Shown: positions 23,169 through 34,309, counted from the first letter of the stretch. The stretch: 64,000 nt of DNA from Gambelia wislizenii (GCA_030847615.1 JAUMIR010000003.1:193573149-193637148), one strand, 5' to 3'. The notes: a model not told the origin generated them from the sequence alone. Program-made: numbers and translations.

Positions 23169-24260
23169 CTCCCAGTCTTCAGCTTCTTTCAGCTTCTTTC
23201 TGTAAGTGTCCTCTTTATCACATTCCGGTTTATTCAGACTTCCCGATTTTCCAAATCTGCTCTGGATCTAAGATCAATCTGATTTTATTTCAAAGTCTGA
23301 GGGGCCACCTCCATTAACTCCAGAGCTTAAGTAAATGTGAAAAGTTCTTTTATATAATTAAACTAATGCTCAATACTTTTCAATTTCCACCAGCCATGTG
23401 CATCCACCAGTAATGGCTGCCTGACTTTAAAGCCAGTCACTCTGTCTCTGTTCGAGTTATGTCACCACTCGGTTCAAGTCAAAAAGTCACAGAATAGTCA
23501 AGCACACTTTTTAAGTATCCTTAAATATCTTTAAATGTCTTCAAAATATCACTGCCATCATCATCTAACAAAAACTTCTCTTTTCCTTTTCTTATCCCTT
23601 TGGTCGCAACTTTGTTACTTTTTAAACTCTCAGGGTCGCTGACAGATTTTGAATTATTACAGCATCCTTTTCCCTTTTTTTGAGTTTCTATTATAAAGTC
23701 CTGATTCACTTCTCTTAAATTTAAGCAAGTAAAGGCTATTTAAATGTTATATCCCAGAATTATTTACAGCTATTACATCTTTTTATCATTATTGACTGAA
23801 AGGAAATCCTTCCTTTAAGCAGCTGTTTCATCCAAGAAACCATCAAGATGGATGTCTCTTACATTGTCTTCAGAGTCTGTCAGAGTTTCAGTTCAATCAT
23901 CCAATGATTATTATGTGTCTATTTTTAGAACCTCAGCTGCAAAACACATGTGGCGGTGGTATACAGCTCCAACCTCCTCTGCTTTGTTCTGCTTTGCTCC
24001 CTACCAAGATCACCCTTTTGGCAAAGAAAAAGGAAACCAGGGCTTGGCAGGATTCAAGTTTTCAAGAGCCCCCTATTTCCTCCGTAATTTAGAGGAAAAT
24101 TCCAATCCAGCCTAATTATCAGGCTAGATTATCAACCATGCATGGCTAGTCTCCCCGAACTCCCTCAGTGAGAGTCTGATTGTGACACCATTACCAACTG
24201 GATATCAGTTGTTGCTATTGTTATAAACAAGAAGAGTGCCTGAGCCTTATACCAGAATAG

Positions 24261-24464
24261 CCAGTGTAAGGTATTAATAGGATTCCATCGATCAACTTTA
24301 TGCCTGGGAATGGTCAGCAGAGTTTGAATGGAATGGATTTTTCCTATGTTCTTCTAAAGCCCAGGTATCTACCCCCCCCAAAAAAAAATCATTCCAGATC
24401 AGGAGGCCTACCACTGTCTGTGTTACATATAGACCCTGTGCTCAAGTTGTAACAATGTCACATT
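24261..24464 (+). repeat. Direct repeat R, left copy, flanking YR element 1
   Basis: It starts CCAGTGTAAGGTATTAATAG and ends CAATGTCACATT. It matches 30614-30826 over its full length, with scattered substitutions and a few small indels. The two copies sit immediately outside YR element 1. The block starts TGT and ends ACA, LTR-like, but carries no other LTR feature. YR elements are not known to make target duplications, so its origin is unexplained. Confidence 0.85.
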
Positions 24465-24899
24465 CCAGACAGACTCTGAGAATAACGAGACCGTACACAG
24501 ATATGGGTTGAAATAAATGGGCTTTATTTATAACACTACCTATTTATTTCACATTTAAATCTTCAGCGGGGGAGGCAACCTAGTGTGGGAGCAGCTGGGG
24601 CGGATCATCCCTCCTGGACTTATGCCCCCAGCTTCCCTGGGCCAACACCTGAGCCCTGTTGAGTAACCCCAAAACGTGGGGTTGTTCTCCAGCCAGCCCA
24701 TGTCTGGAAGGTCAACCCGAAAGACCCTCACCCAATCCATACAGATTAAGGAGAGGGAATTCTCCTTCAGGCCAACCCCAAGGTAGGTCTCCTTCTGTTC
24801 TCCCAGATCGTACAATCTAAGGAGACCCTTTCAGAGACCATCCCTTCACCGAAATATGTGCCATAGGTGTACACCGTCATCTACGCCTTCCCCCTTTCC

Positions 24900-25507
24900 T
24901 GCCATGAATTAAGGTCCACTTCGTCCCTTAATCCCCCAATAGCTTGTCCAATAAGGACCTCAACCTTGGCTGAAGATCAGCCAAAAAGATTAGATTACCC
25001 ACATCCGAGAGGTGTACCCCATCCGCTCGGTAGAGCTCGGGCTTCTCGAACACTATTTGTGGGTGTGTCAAATAAAAAAGCCCTCTTGACCCCAAGAACT
25101 TGCCAATTTGCCTATTGACCTTCCATCTAGCATGTCAATCAGTCAGGGATTCCCCTCCCCACACCATAACTGCCGGGGCAGAATGGCAGACCACATAATG
25201 GTAACTGAGGGCCATCTGGACCTAATTGTGTCCATATCGTGCGACGCCTATATTATCAGGGCCTTACCCTTGAGTAAGCCTAAATCATTCCCCCCAAGAT
25301 GGAGAATAAAAATATCAGGCGGGGGCCCCCGATACTCCCCAAACAGGCTTGGCATCAGGCCATGCCAGCGTAATCCCTTTTTCCCAGCCACTAGATCAGC
25401 ACCCTGTCTCCCAGGCTGAGGTGAACTCCAAAATGACTTAACTGGGCCTGTCGGGCCACCCAGTAGACCATACTGTCGCCACAGATCAGCACCCGGTGTC
25501 TCACCAT
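24900..25507 (-). pseudogene. SGNH/GDSL-hydrolase-like domain of YR element 1
   Basis: An ATG at 25507 lies 8 nt past the recombinase stop and starts MVRHRVLICGDSMVYW, an SGNH block I with the nucleophile Ser in GDS. Block III follows as ILHLGGNDLGLLKG (Gly-Asn-Asp, near 25280). Block V, RADGVHLSDVGN (about 25000-25030), has the Asp-x-x-His pair. All four family signature residues (Ser, Gly, Asn, His) are therefore readable. In-frame stops interrupt it near 25390, 25250 and 25140, with at least one frame change before block V. Family knowledge: SGNH enzymes are esterases/lipases, and I recall SGNH-like domains being noted in some Ngaro-type elements and an esterase in some CR1 LINEs. Its role in the element is unknown. 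Confidence 0.75.
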
Positions 25508-25514
25508 TAATGGT

Positions 25515-26465
25515 CTAAAACCTGGAAGACAAAAGGGGAAGAAGGAGAGATAAGTAGGTTAGAGGACAGACATACCTCCGATATGTGGAGGATCTCCATC
25601 GCCCAATCTGCTGGATAGCTGCTGCTGGCATGCCCATTGCGGCAGCTGTGGATGCCACCCCTGTTTGAAGGGAATGGGTCCCAAACTGGACTCCCGCCAG
25701 TGCAAGCCGTTCCAGGGCCCTTGTGGTTACTGTCCAAAACTGATACTTGGTAAGGGGGACCCGATCTGCACAGACAAACAGTGGGCCTGGGTAGCTTCCT
25801 CGGATGCGCAGGTACTCCTGTAATGCAAAAACTGGACAAATTTCCTGATCGCTGCAGCGATTCATGGTAGATGTCTTACCTTTTCCCTGCTGGTCCGTCT
25901 TAGAAAAATGTAAACTAAACATGACCTGCTAGTCTGTCACCCGCACATCCCTAAGCTCCATAGCCCTCCCTGAGGTGTCCGATTTGGATGCTATAACCAA
26001 CTCACTCACCCGCAGGGCCCCGAAAAAGGCCATATGGGCAGCTGCATGAAATAGCACTGCCTCATATGGAGATGCGCAGATTTCCCCCCATGTCTGGCAT
26101 AAAAACTTCAAGATGTCTGGGGAGAGGGGTACCCTATTATCTTCCTTTTTGCCCCTCTCCCTAGCCCATCCCCCTAAAGCCCTGCGAATATGGAAATCTC
26201 CTGTGTTGTCGGTGGCTCCTTGCTCCTTAAGCCAAAAAGCTATGGCCGCCAGACGGCTCCTTATGGACTGTGGTGCCAGGCCTTTCTTGTACAGAAAGAC
26301 ACAAAAATGTAACAGCTGAGTCACCAGAACGTAGACCCCTTGCTGGAGCCCTTCTTGCTCCCTAAACTGGTAAAACTCCCTGACCACTCTGGCATACCCC
26401 TTTTTGGTGCTCCCCGCAATGGACATACCTAGGGCCCTACAAATTTCGGGCTCCCAAGCTGCCAC
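25515..26465 (-). pseudogene. Tyrosine recombinase of YR element 1
   Basis: This lambda-integrase-like recombinase would integrate circular element DNA. The N-terminal SAM-like domain has KGYARVVREFYQF and a helical region up to about 26150. The catalytic domain has the first Arg in FFGALRVSELV (about 26010-25985), then SKTDQQGKGK, GPLFVCADRVPLT and FGTHSLQTG, where the usual HxxR has Gln in place of Arg. It ends with IGRWRSSTYRRYV carrying the nucleophile Tyr. A TAG at 25929-25931 splits the frame in place. With the second catalytic Arg changed and a stop present, it should be inactive. The downstream SGNH frame begins within 10 nt. Confidence 0.88.
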
Positions 26466-26512
26466 AGGCCCTCCAGCATCCTGTCACCCTCTTGTTGCAC
26501 ATCTGGAGCCAA

Positions 26513-28030
26513 CTATCTGAAGCACTCCATCTGCATGTGGGAAAGAGCATCAGCAATCTCATTGTTCATGCCCGCCATATGCCATGCAACAAATAGAATA
26601 TTGTACCTAAGGCAGTGTAAAGTGAAAACCCTAACTAGGTGCATGACCCTTGGAGATTGTGAGGTATGAGTGTTTATTACATGGACTGTTGCAGCATTAT
26701 CACACCAAAAGTGTACTGGTGAATTTGCTAGTTCTCTTCCCAAATGGTGGCAGCCACCAGGATTGGAAAAAAATCCAAGTCTGTTAGATCTAAAGTCACA
26801 TCAGTCCCGATCCAGTCAGTGGGCCATTTATTGGCACACCAACGTCCACCAAAATAAATGGAGCCCGCAGCGTCAGATGCAATCTGCAGCACACCGTGTA
26901 ATTTCCTTTCCTCTCGCCAGAAAGAGATGCCGTTAAAGTGATGTGAAAACTCCTGCAAAACTATTAGGTCCTCCCGGATCTCTTTATTTATTCAAATCTT
27001 GTGATGAGGCTGTTGAACCCCTGAGACAGCATCACATAGCTGGTGAAGGAAAGCCCTGCCTGGGGCAACAACTTTGCAAGAAAAATTCAGGTGTCCGATA
27101 AGAACCTGAAATTCTCTGAGGGAGGCCTTGTGCCTGCCAATAAACTGGACCACCCTGTCCCTTAACTCTTCAACTTTATGTAAGAATAGGCAACATTGCT
27201 GATTCACCATGTCAATCTCAATGCCTAGGAAAGTTAGACGTTGAAAGGGTCCTTCCGTCTTCTCAGGCGCCAGGGGAACCCCAAGCTCCCCCATCATCAA
27301 TTCAAATTGTCCCAAAAGGTGTCCGCAGACACCCGTCCCTAACTCCCCTATCAAAAGAAAATCATCTAGGTAGTGTACAATGTCCCATTGGTTTGTTCTG
27401 GGTCGAAGGGCCCATTCTAAAACGGTGATAAAAGTTTCAAAGGCATTGCATGACACAGAACACCCCATTGGTAAGGCGTGATCCAAGTTGTATCGCCCTT
27501 CAAATTGAAATCCCAGCTCAAAATCCCTGGGATTAACAGGGAGGAGGTGAAATGCTGACTTGATGTCGCATTTCGCCATCTCCGCACTTGCCCCATGCTG
27601 CCGCACCTCGCATATAGCTGTGTCAAATGATGTGTACCGTACAGTACACATTTCCGGGGGGATGGAGTCATTCACTGACTCCCCCTTTGGATAAGACAAA
27701 TGATGTATTAGCCTAAATTCCCCCGGTGCCTTCTTAGGGACAATACCCAAAGGGGAAACCCTAAGATTAGGCACCGGGGGCATAGAAAAGGGGCCAATCA
27801 CCCTCCCCTCAGATACCTCCTTGCGTATCTTTTCCCTAACTATGTGTTCCTTACCTTTAATCGACTGCAAATTACGTGCCCTAAAGGGGTGTTAGGCCCC
27901 TTTGTATGGAATCCTAAAACCTAAACGAAAACCCTGTGAAAGATAAATGGCTGCCTGTTTGTTCGGGTACATGGCCAGCCATCTATCCAAAACATCCAAC
28001 TTAATTGGGCTGGGGCCCTTTTTGAGGCTG
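26513..28030 (-). pseudogene. RT-RNase H of YR element 1
   Basis: The coding region begins in the GPSPIKLDVL segment near 28015. A clean frame follows from 27870 with VSPLGIVPKKAPGEFR, AKCDIKSAFHLLPV, MGCSVSCNAFETF, the catalytic VHYLDDFLLIG (about 27390-27360) and FLGIEIDMVNQ. A stop at 26992-26994 interrupts the RT-RNase H junction. The frame continues with FWREERKLHG and SDAAGSIYFGG, where the first RNase H Asp lies. A frameshift near 26735 precedes FWCDNAATV and NEIADALSHMQ at the end. It has two to four breaks in all. Homology to YR element 2 (37430-39060) runs throughout. Confidence 0.88.
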
Positions 28031-28048
28031 AGTGGAAGATCCACCCCC

Positions 28049-29401
28049 CTACCTGATCCTTGCCCCCCCAGAACCCTGAAACTGCCCTTTACCTCTCAGG
28101 CAGTTATGAAAGGAGTGAGACGCCCCACAAATGGAGCACTCATGACTGAATTTACAAGGTTTTCGCAAGCAAGCCCCATGCGAGCTAAGTTCCCAGCACA
28201 GCATTTTTTGGCTGGGACCAGTGGTGGAAGTGTTTGGTCCCCCAGCAGTGGTAACCTTCAAAAGGTGTCCGCTATGGATTTATTCCCCTTGGATCGGCCA
28301 CGCTGGGGTCATGAGCTGCATCCACAATTGGGGATGCATCATGTCCCAGTGCAGTGATGGATAGATGGCGGCCTGCATACAAAAGGCTTCATCATACAGA
28401 AGCCACGCTGGGCTGGCAAAATCCACATAGGCCCTGTGGATGATATCAATATACTGAAGCAAGGCCGCTGCCTGGTGTTGCTGTGCTTTAACTATAACAC
28501 CAGCTAGAATTAAGAAACTGGACAGCCAATTAGACCATGTCCTCTCAACCTTGTGTTTTTTCAGTTTTTCTTTGTCCTTATCCTCCATGTCCTCCTTATC
28601 CTTTTTCTCCAGTTCCCTAAACAATAGGGAAAAAAATCCGCGCATTCCCCTTTAACTATCTTATCCCTAGTAGTCTGCAATAGATGATCCCCTAGGGGGA
28701 GAGACATCTCTCCAAAGGGGATAGCCGAGTATGCAACCGTGTCATACCCAGAGGCTTGAAGGGTTCCCGGCACAGGAGGAGAACTACAAGGAACCGGACT
28801 ATATCCACTGAAGGCACAAGGGGCCCAGGGTGACCATTGGGGTCTTACTCAGCCAAAAGCCTGTGATGAGATGAGCCAACCTGACTGTGTACCCTGTGGT
28901 CCCACCCCCTGTGGTGTCACATTATGCATGACAGGAGGCCAACCTGCCCAAGGCCAGGAGGGGCCAGCATTATACAAGGCTGAGTCAGAGAGTAACTCAC
29001 CAGTAGTTCAGAGAGTAACTTACTGGGTTCTGTACACCAGTAGACTCGGGCTCTGCCTCTAGTTGAGATGGTACCTCCTCGGCTCCCTCCAGTGGTTTGC
29101 ATCCAGAAGCGTCATCCCCGTGGATTCTCTTTTCAAGTACATCTAAGTGTGCGAGAATTTGATTAGCCAATTTCCCTTCTCTCACTGGCCGCTTACTTGG
29201 GCACTGTGGCCCTTCTTTCCCTACTCCTTGGATTTTTTCTAAATGCTGAATCCTGTCCAAGATTGCCTTCCAAGGAATTTCTTCCTCCTCATCACTGGAT
29301 GAGGGAGAGGAAGGGGCACAGCAGGGCGCTTTGGTGCAGGCCCCTTGCCTTACTGCCCACTTTGCCCTTTTTGGGGGGCATTTGGCCCTGTTGAAATGCA
29401 A
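28049..29401 (-). pseudogene. Gag-like protein of YR element 1
   Basis: The likely start region is at 29401 upstream of an acidic Ser-rich stretch (SSPSSSDEEEEIPWKAILDR). A central part follows (28773-28561, MPGTLQASGYDTVAY) and then LLQYIDIIHRAYVDFASPAWLLYDEAF. The C-terminal finger region reads CWELSSHGACLRKPC-x3-H, then CSICGASHSFHNC, a CCCH finger followed by a knuckle-like C-x2-C-x3-H-x4-C. At least three frame changes occur (near 29000, 28600 and 28270). The paralogue in YR element 2 confirms the order. Such a protein would package element RNA. Confidence 0.8.
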
Positions 29402-29485
29402 GACTTACCCCTGTAATAATATTCCCAAATCCAATTGAGAAGCCTGCCCTGCTGCTACCTCTTCCACAATTTTCTATATGGCCAC

Positions 29486-29487
<2 letters not shown>

Positions 29488-29525
<38 letters not shown>

Positions 29526-29526
29526 T
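29488..29526 (+). repeat. (ATT)n microsatellite in YR element 1
   Basis: About 12 ATT units upstream of gag on the minus strand. A second run lies at 29646-29687, with AATAAT on the left and ATT on the right. YR element 2 carries similar runs in the same position (40406-40432 and 40501-40537). Confidence 0.97.
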
Positions 29527-29654
29527 GGCCTGAATTTCTGCCTGTGTGGGAATGGGGAACAATCCAATGGAGCACACCACCCCTCCCCCTGCTAGGGGAA
29601 AGAACCCCACATCCAGTGCCAACAATGTATCAGACAATATTTTGAATAATAATA

Positions 29655-29686
<32 letters not shown>

Positions 29687-29687
29687 C

Positions 29688-30613
29688 CACTGGCCCATAC
29701 AGTTGAGGCCCAGGCTACAAGCCTAAACCACAAAGGGGAACCACTGGGCCTGCAAGCCCCAGGCCCTTGATTGGATACCGTAAGTGTTTTGGGGCCAAAT
29801 GTGTGGTGGAAGCCATAAGGATTGCAGCCTTACATCAGGCCTCACCCCCCTCGTGATCCCCAATCCCTTGTAGGCCCTTTAAATTATATGTAGGCCTAGG
29901 CAAAGCCCACCAGCCCTTCACTAGGCCACAGGCCTGCCACGTGGCGCTAGGCCCGGCAGACTGCCGCCCAGCAGGCAACTAGGCCTCACCTTGGATTCCC
30001 GCCAATTGCCCGGGCCAAACAGACAAGACGGGCTTGGTAAGGAACGGGTCTGATTTTTCCCAAAAGGGGGGGGGTCTAACGCTGCCAAGAATCACACTGC
30101 CTTAACCCAGGATGGCCGTCCCAGCCTGAAGCCCTCATGTCTAGTCAAGCGGCGTCCGCCGCGCACCAGAAAAAACTCCAGGCTCTTTACTGCCTGGGGG
30201 GCACCTGCACCAGGCCCGTTGAGCAAGGGACCCAATTCCCCCCACCCGAGGGATATTGCCATTAGCGGTCACCCCGCCTTAACCCGGGAGGGCCAGCAGG
30301 CCAAGTCCTGGTTCGCAACTCCCGTGTCTAGTTGAGCGGTGTCCACCGCACAACAGAAAAAAACACCAGGCTCTATGATCTGAGGGCCGGATACCGGGGG
30401 AAAACCCCCCGCCGTCTGGGGCAGCCCCAGAGGGGAAAAGCCCATTGGAGTGCACCAGAAACTTAGTGTTCCACCGTCCGCTCCTGCTTCTGCTGTCCGC
30501 TCCCGCTCGATTCACCAGCCACGCAGGTCTGAGGAAACCCTTGTATCTGCCACTATTCTTTGTTCCAGCTGCTCCTCTCCCTGCTCGCCAAAGCAAAGAG
30601 GGAGACTGTTCTG
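29688..30613 (-). other. 5' leader of YR element 1
   Basis: GC-richer sequence than the surroundings, with repeated words such as GTCTAGT..AGCGGTGTCC and GTCTAGTCAAGCGGCGTCC (30139-30159 and 30331-30351) and CCAGGCTCT..TGCCTGGGG. These hint at short internal direct repeats (period about 185-190 nt). No coding frame is supported. Confidence 0.5.
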
Positions 30614-30826
30614 CCAGTGTAAGGTATTAATAGGATTCCATCGATCAACTTTATGCCTAGGAACGGTGAGCAGAGTTTGAATGGAATGGATTTTTCCTAT
30701 TTTCTTCTTCTAAAGCCCAAGGTATCTACCCCCCCTCAAAAATCATTCCAGATCAGGAGGCCTACCACTTGGAATAGGGCACTCTTACATCTAGACCCTG
30801 TGCTCAAGTTGTAGCAATGTCACATT
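30614..30826 (+). repeat. Direct repeat R, right copy
   Basis: Second copy of 24261-24464 in the same orientation. Differences include CCTATTTTCTTCTTC for CCTATGTTCTTC and a GGAATAGGGCAC insertion-type change near 30771. The flank beyond it (GTATTTATAAAATGC) shows no relation to the sequence inside YR element 1. Confidence 0.85.
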
Positions 30827-30995
30827 GTATTTATAAAATGCAGATCTTTGAACTTTGTTACTTTGTTATGAATCTTGTCCATTCCCCTGCCTACTCACCT
30901 TCTACCTCTTTCCTCATATCTCCAGAAATACAAACTGACACTCTTGGCAACTGGAAGTTTGCATTTTCGTGTTCCTGTTCTTTGTAGATGGAACC

Positions 30996-31660
30996 AGGAA
31001 TAATGAGGCTAGACACAAGATATGGGTAAAAGGGCCACTTTATTTCATATTAACCTATTTAAACATTAAAATTGCAATGGGGGGAGCCAACCTGGTATGG
31101 GAGCAGCTGGGGCAGGAGGTCAATCTGCAGACTCTCTCCCCAGCTTCTCCAGAGTGAAACACCTGCACCCTGACAAGAATCCAGTATCTGGGTTACTAAC
31201 CAGCAGCCCACATCTGGAAGGCCAACCCCAAAACCCTTCCCCCAAGTCACAGGACTTAAGAAGAGGGTTTATCCCTCAGGGCAGCCTCAAGGGAAGGCCC
31301 TTTCTCCACCCCCCTAGTCGTAGGACCAAAAGGGGAAACTCCAGGGACCCCCCTCACCAAAAAGTGGTGCGAAGGCGTACACTGAACTAAAATTTCTTCA
31401 AACCCCCCCCAACCATCTGTGACCACCTATTTAAAACACCACCCTAGCCAATTGCCCTGTGTCAACTACCACAGTATGGAGGAGGCAGGAAAAAACCCTA
31501 CAGTGGAGTAAGGCAAAAATTCCTACCCAGCCTCAAAACCCCCACTGATATCACATTATGATAAGTGTGGGAACGTGGGTCAATTGCAAGAAAGAGGAAG
31601 CAGCAGGGGGAGGCAGGGTCCTATTTAGCCTCTGGCTCCTCCCCGCATGCTTGTATAATT
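30996..31660 (-). mobile_element. Terminal fragment of a third YR element
   Basis: Starts at AGACACAAGATATGGG and follows the 3'-end pattern of YR 1 and YR 2: CTTTATTTCATATTAACC, GGGGGGAGCCAACCTGG, GGGAGCAGCTGGGGC, CATCTGGAAGGCCAACCCC. Beyond about 31400 it diverges. Near 31590-31660 it has AAGAGGAAGCAGCAGG and a CTATTTAGCCTCTGGCTCC-type block, loosely like the 5' end of YR 2. It may be a copy with the interior deleted, or a terminal-repeat unit. It has no coding domain. Confidence 0.6.
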
Positions 31661-31767
31661 GGCGCATGCATCAATTACCTGTATTACCAGGCCTCAAGCC
31701 TATTCTGTCTTCAAATTGACAGCTTCACATTGGACAAAGGATTCTGGGAGGGCAGTGGGTAATGCTA

Positions 31768-32257
31768 GGGCCAGTCTAGATGGTGAAATAGATCCTTTTA
31801 CAATCTGGAGGGAATCCCATGTTTCTAAATGGGATTCCACAGCAGTCTGTTCTTTTCAGAGGGAGGGGGACCAAAATGTGGCAAAACTACAAAGGAAATA
31901 ACGGAAATGCGCACTCCCACCTGTTGGGACAACCGATCGCATCGAATCACATTCCCAGATAACAGTGCTACATGAAGTATGTGACAACAGAGGTGGTCGA
32001 TCACACATGTGCAAAGTTGATTGACAATTTTTAAAAATAGCACAAAGCGCAGAACCCATTCAGACGGTAAACACAGTATAGTAATTTACCCTTTGACACC
32101 ATTTTGATTCACATCCTAGCTTGTTTAGACAAGAAAAAGATGGGTCGCCTCGATTTCCCACAAGTGGTCCAAAATACTGTTGAGACACTTGAGCTCTGCT
32201 GCGTATTTGCAATCATTCACTTGGATTAGGAGTATAATCCCTCATGTAGACCAGCCC
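31768..32257. mobile_element. DNA transposon MITE with 15-bp inverted ends
   Basis: Ends GGGCCAGTCTAGATG (left) and GGGCTGGTCTACATG (right, reversed) are inverted repeats with three mismatches over 15 bases and bound 490 bp. Short inverted words occur inside (GGAATCCCATGTTTC / GATTCCACAGC). No transposase. Target duplication is not clear. Confidence 0.65.
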
Positions 32258-33644
32258 ATAGATTTGTGTAGAAGATGACTACAGGAAATTACATTGTCTG
32301 ATTATGAGGACCATCCTTTTAAAAAATGACAACAAAAGGTGTCTGCTAAAATACATGTTTTATATCAATATGGAATTTCTTAAACTTCACATAATTTAGA
32401 GACCCTAGTATCTTTGATTTGGACAGTGAGCTAACTTTTTCTGATATTTGAGATCAGCACTATCTTCAGAACATCCACAAGGTCAAAAAAAAAAATTCTT
32501 GTTCATTCACACAGAATGGCTTTAACTGAAAAACACAAGCACTTCCCTGCTTTTGTCTCCTCCTGGTCCAAATTAATGCATAACAGGCTTGAATATAACA
32601 GCTGAAATGTAACTTGAGACAGAGAGTCTCTGCTTAAAGGCAAAGTCTTTTTTCCCCATCACATCACAAAAACAATATTTTATCTTGCAGAGATACAAGG
32701 CATTATTGTTGAGCATGTTGTAATTTACACAACAAAACAAATGTTAGCACCCATGTCAGTATCCTCTATCTGATAATCAAATGTTTTCACATTGAATAGG
32801 ATTATACAAGCAGTGTGATTTGAATAATTAAATATATTTGTTTAAATAAACATAAAATAGGGACTGCTGTGTGTGTTTTTTTAAAAGGGAAAAAAGAGAC
32901 AGCTGCAGTGTCAGTGTATCAAAAAATAAAATGAGATCATTATCACCGTATACTGAAGGAGTGAAAGAGGATGAAAACCCACAGTACTGCCATAATGATT
33001 CCATTAGGATATATCTGTGGAGGGATGAAAGTGGGAGATCAGTAACAGATTGCTAGTGAAACAGAGTGTGTGCTCAAGCAGTTGAAGGTGATAACGTTTC
33101 AGAAAAGGGAAAGTCAAAATGCCTCTGAAAACATAAGTAAGCTAAGCATTTCTCTCTGTGTGTCTTGAGGCAGGGCACCGGAAAAAGAAAAAAAGATAAA
33201 ATGTGCATTTTGTCAATTCAGTGCACAGTCATTGATCTCTGTTGAGTGTTGAGCCTAATGAGGCAAATAGGAGAACATCATAATGGTTCTTTCATATCTG
33301 AAAGTCTGGGCTTCAATTGTGGTGCAGAACTAAGCCACAGCTCATAAATAAAGAGAAGGTCTTGGGAAGGAAAGCAGAACTCTCATTTCAAATAAACACG
33401 TGAATGTCAGTCGCTGCAAACAATTCTTATCTGCACGCACACAAATTCAGGCATACTCAAATACAACTCTCACCCTTTTCACTTCACCCGCCTTCTTCCT
33501 AACTACAACAGCCACAGGCAGCTGTGCTGGTTATATTTGTTTACCTCCTTAATTTTTTGAGGACAAGAAACTATTTACTAAGTCACAGTTTGCTGATTTG
33601 TACAGCACATCCTTACAATATCTGAGACTCAAATAAATTGTTGT
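32258..33644. other. Anonymous non-coding DNA
   Basis: No recognisable gene, repeat or RNA. A-rich and T-rich runs only. Confidence 0.55.
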
Positions 33645-33892
33645 TGTTGTTATAGCAATAGCATTGATATTTATATATTGCTTATCAGTGCTAAAGCACA
33701 GCCTAAGCAGTTTACAATGTTGTTGAGGTTTTTTTTTTTTTAGCTAATTGCCCCCCAACAAGCTGGGTACTCATTTTACCAACCTATAGAAAGATGGATG
33801 GGTGAGTCAACCTTGGAGCCCTCTGGGATCGAACTCATAACCTTGTGGCTTGCAGTACTGACATTTTAACCACTGCACCACCAAGGGCTCCT
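33645..33892 (-). mobile_element. tRNA-derived SINE, family 1 (antisense)
   Basis: Reverse complement starts GGAGCCCTTGGTGGTGCAGTGG, with an A-box-like segment and B-box GAGTTCGATCC. The body has TTGGTAAAATGAGTACCC and GGGGGGCAATTAGC, and the tail is GCTATTGCTATAAC. Better preserved than the copy at 14.64 kb. A poly-T of 12 interrupts it at 33729-33740. Confidence 0.88.
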
Positions 33893-34019
33893 TATTTGAA
33901 AAATAAGTCAGCAGGCTGGTGTAAAATAAATGTGGAATAAAACAATAAAAACATCAAACCCTAGAAAGCATTAATAAGGCCAATAAGATAAATAAAAGAA
34001 AGCCATTAAACATAGGGCA

Positions 34020-34231
34020 GGTCCACACCACACAAATAATCCATTTTGAAACTGGATTATTTGCCATGGCTCCTTCCTAAGGAATCCTGGGATTTGTAGT
34101 TTTACAAGGTCTTTAGCCTTCTTTGCCAAAGAAAGCTGATGCCTCACCAAATTACAAATCCCAAAATTCCTTAGGATGGAGCCATGGCAAATAATCCAGT
34201 TTCAAAATGGATTATTTCTGTAGTGTGGCTT
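34020..34231. mobile_element. Foldback MITE (hAT-like)
   Basis: Almost the whole element is an inverted repeat. The left arm has CCACACCACACAAATAATCC, ATTTTGAAACTGGATTATTT and GGGATTTGTAGTT. The right arm is the same in reverse, with AAATAATCCAGTTTCAAAAT and TAGTGTGGCT. GGAATCCTGGGATTTGTAG-type sequence is common in reptile hAT MITEs. Confidence 0.8.
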
Positions 34232-34305
34232 TGGCTATACAGTGCAGGCCCATTACTCTAGCTTTTCCTTTGTTGATATTTTGTCTTGTTTCTGCAGAAT
34301 ATATC

Positions 34306-34309
<4 letters not shown>

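Larger units (their letters stand above)
18918..24200 (-). mobile_element. L1 retrotransposon, antisense, 3' truncated
   Basis: On the minus strand the order is 5' region (about 24.2-21.8 kb), ORF1 (21762-20844) and ORF2 (20719-18918). ORF2 breaks off in early RT. Loss of the 3' end is unusual, because LINE copies normally lose their 5' end, so a later deletion or insertion probably removed it. The 5' region is AT/CT-rich and contains inverted arms. The 5' limit near 24.2 kb is a guess. Confidence 0.8.
24465..30613 (-). mobile_element. YR retrotransposon 1 (DIRS/Ngaro type), antisense
   Basis: Read on the minus strand the order is untranslated leader with an ATT microsatellite, gag, RT-RNase H, tyrosine recombinase, SGNH-hydrolase-like frame, and a 3' region with AATAAA signals. 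The gene order and the YLDDFLL-type RT are those of YR retrotransposons, which integrate circular cDNA with a recombinase instead of a DDE integrase. It is related to, but clearly diverged from, YR element 2. The end sequence AGATATGGG...CTTTATTT is shared by YR 1, YR 2 and the 31-kb fragment, so the left boundary near 24475 is good. The right boundary is inferred from where repeat R resumes. Confidence 0.88.

Noticed and set aside
29455..29770. Poly-Asn, poly-Ile and poly-Tyr frames
   Set aside because: Translations of the (ATT)n microsatellites in the YR leader.
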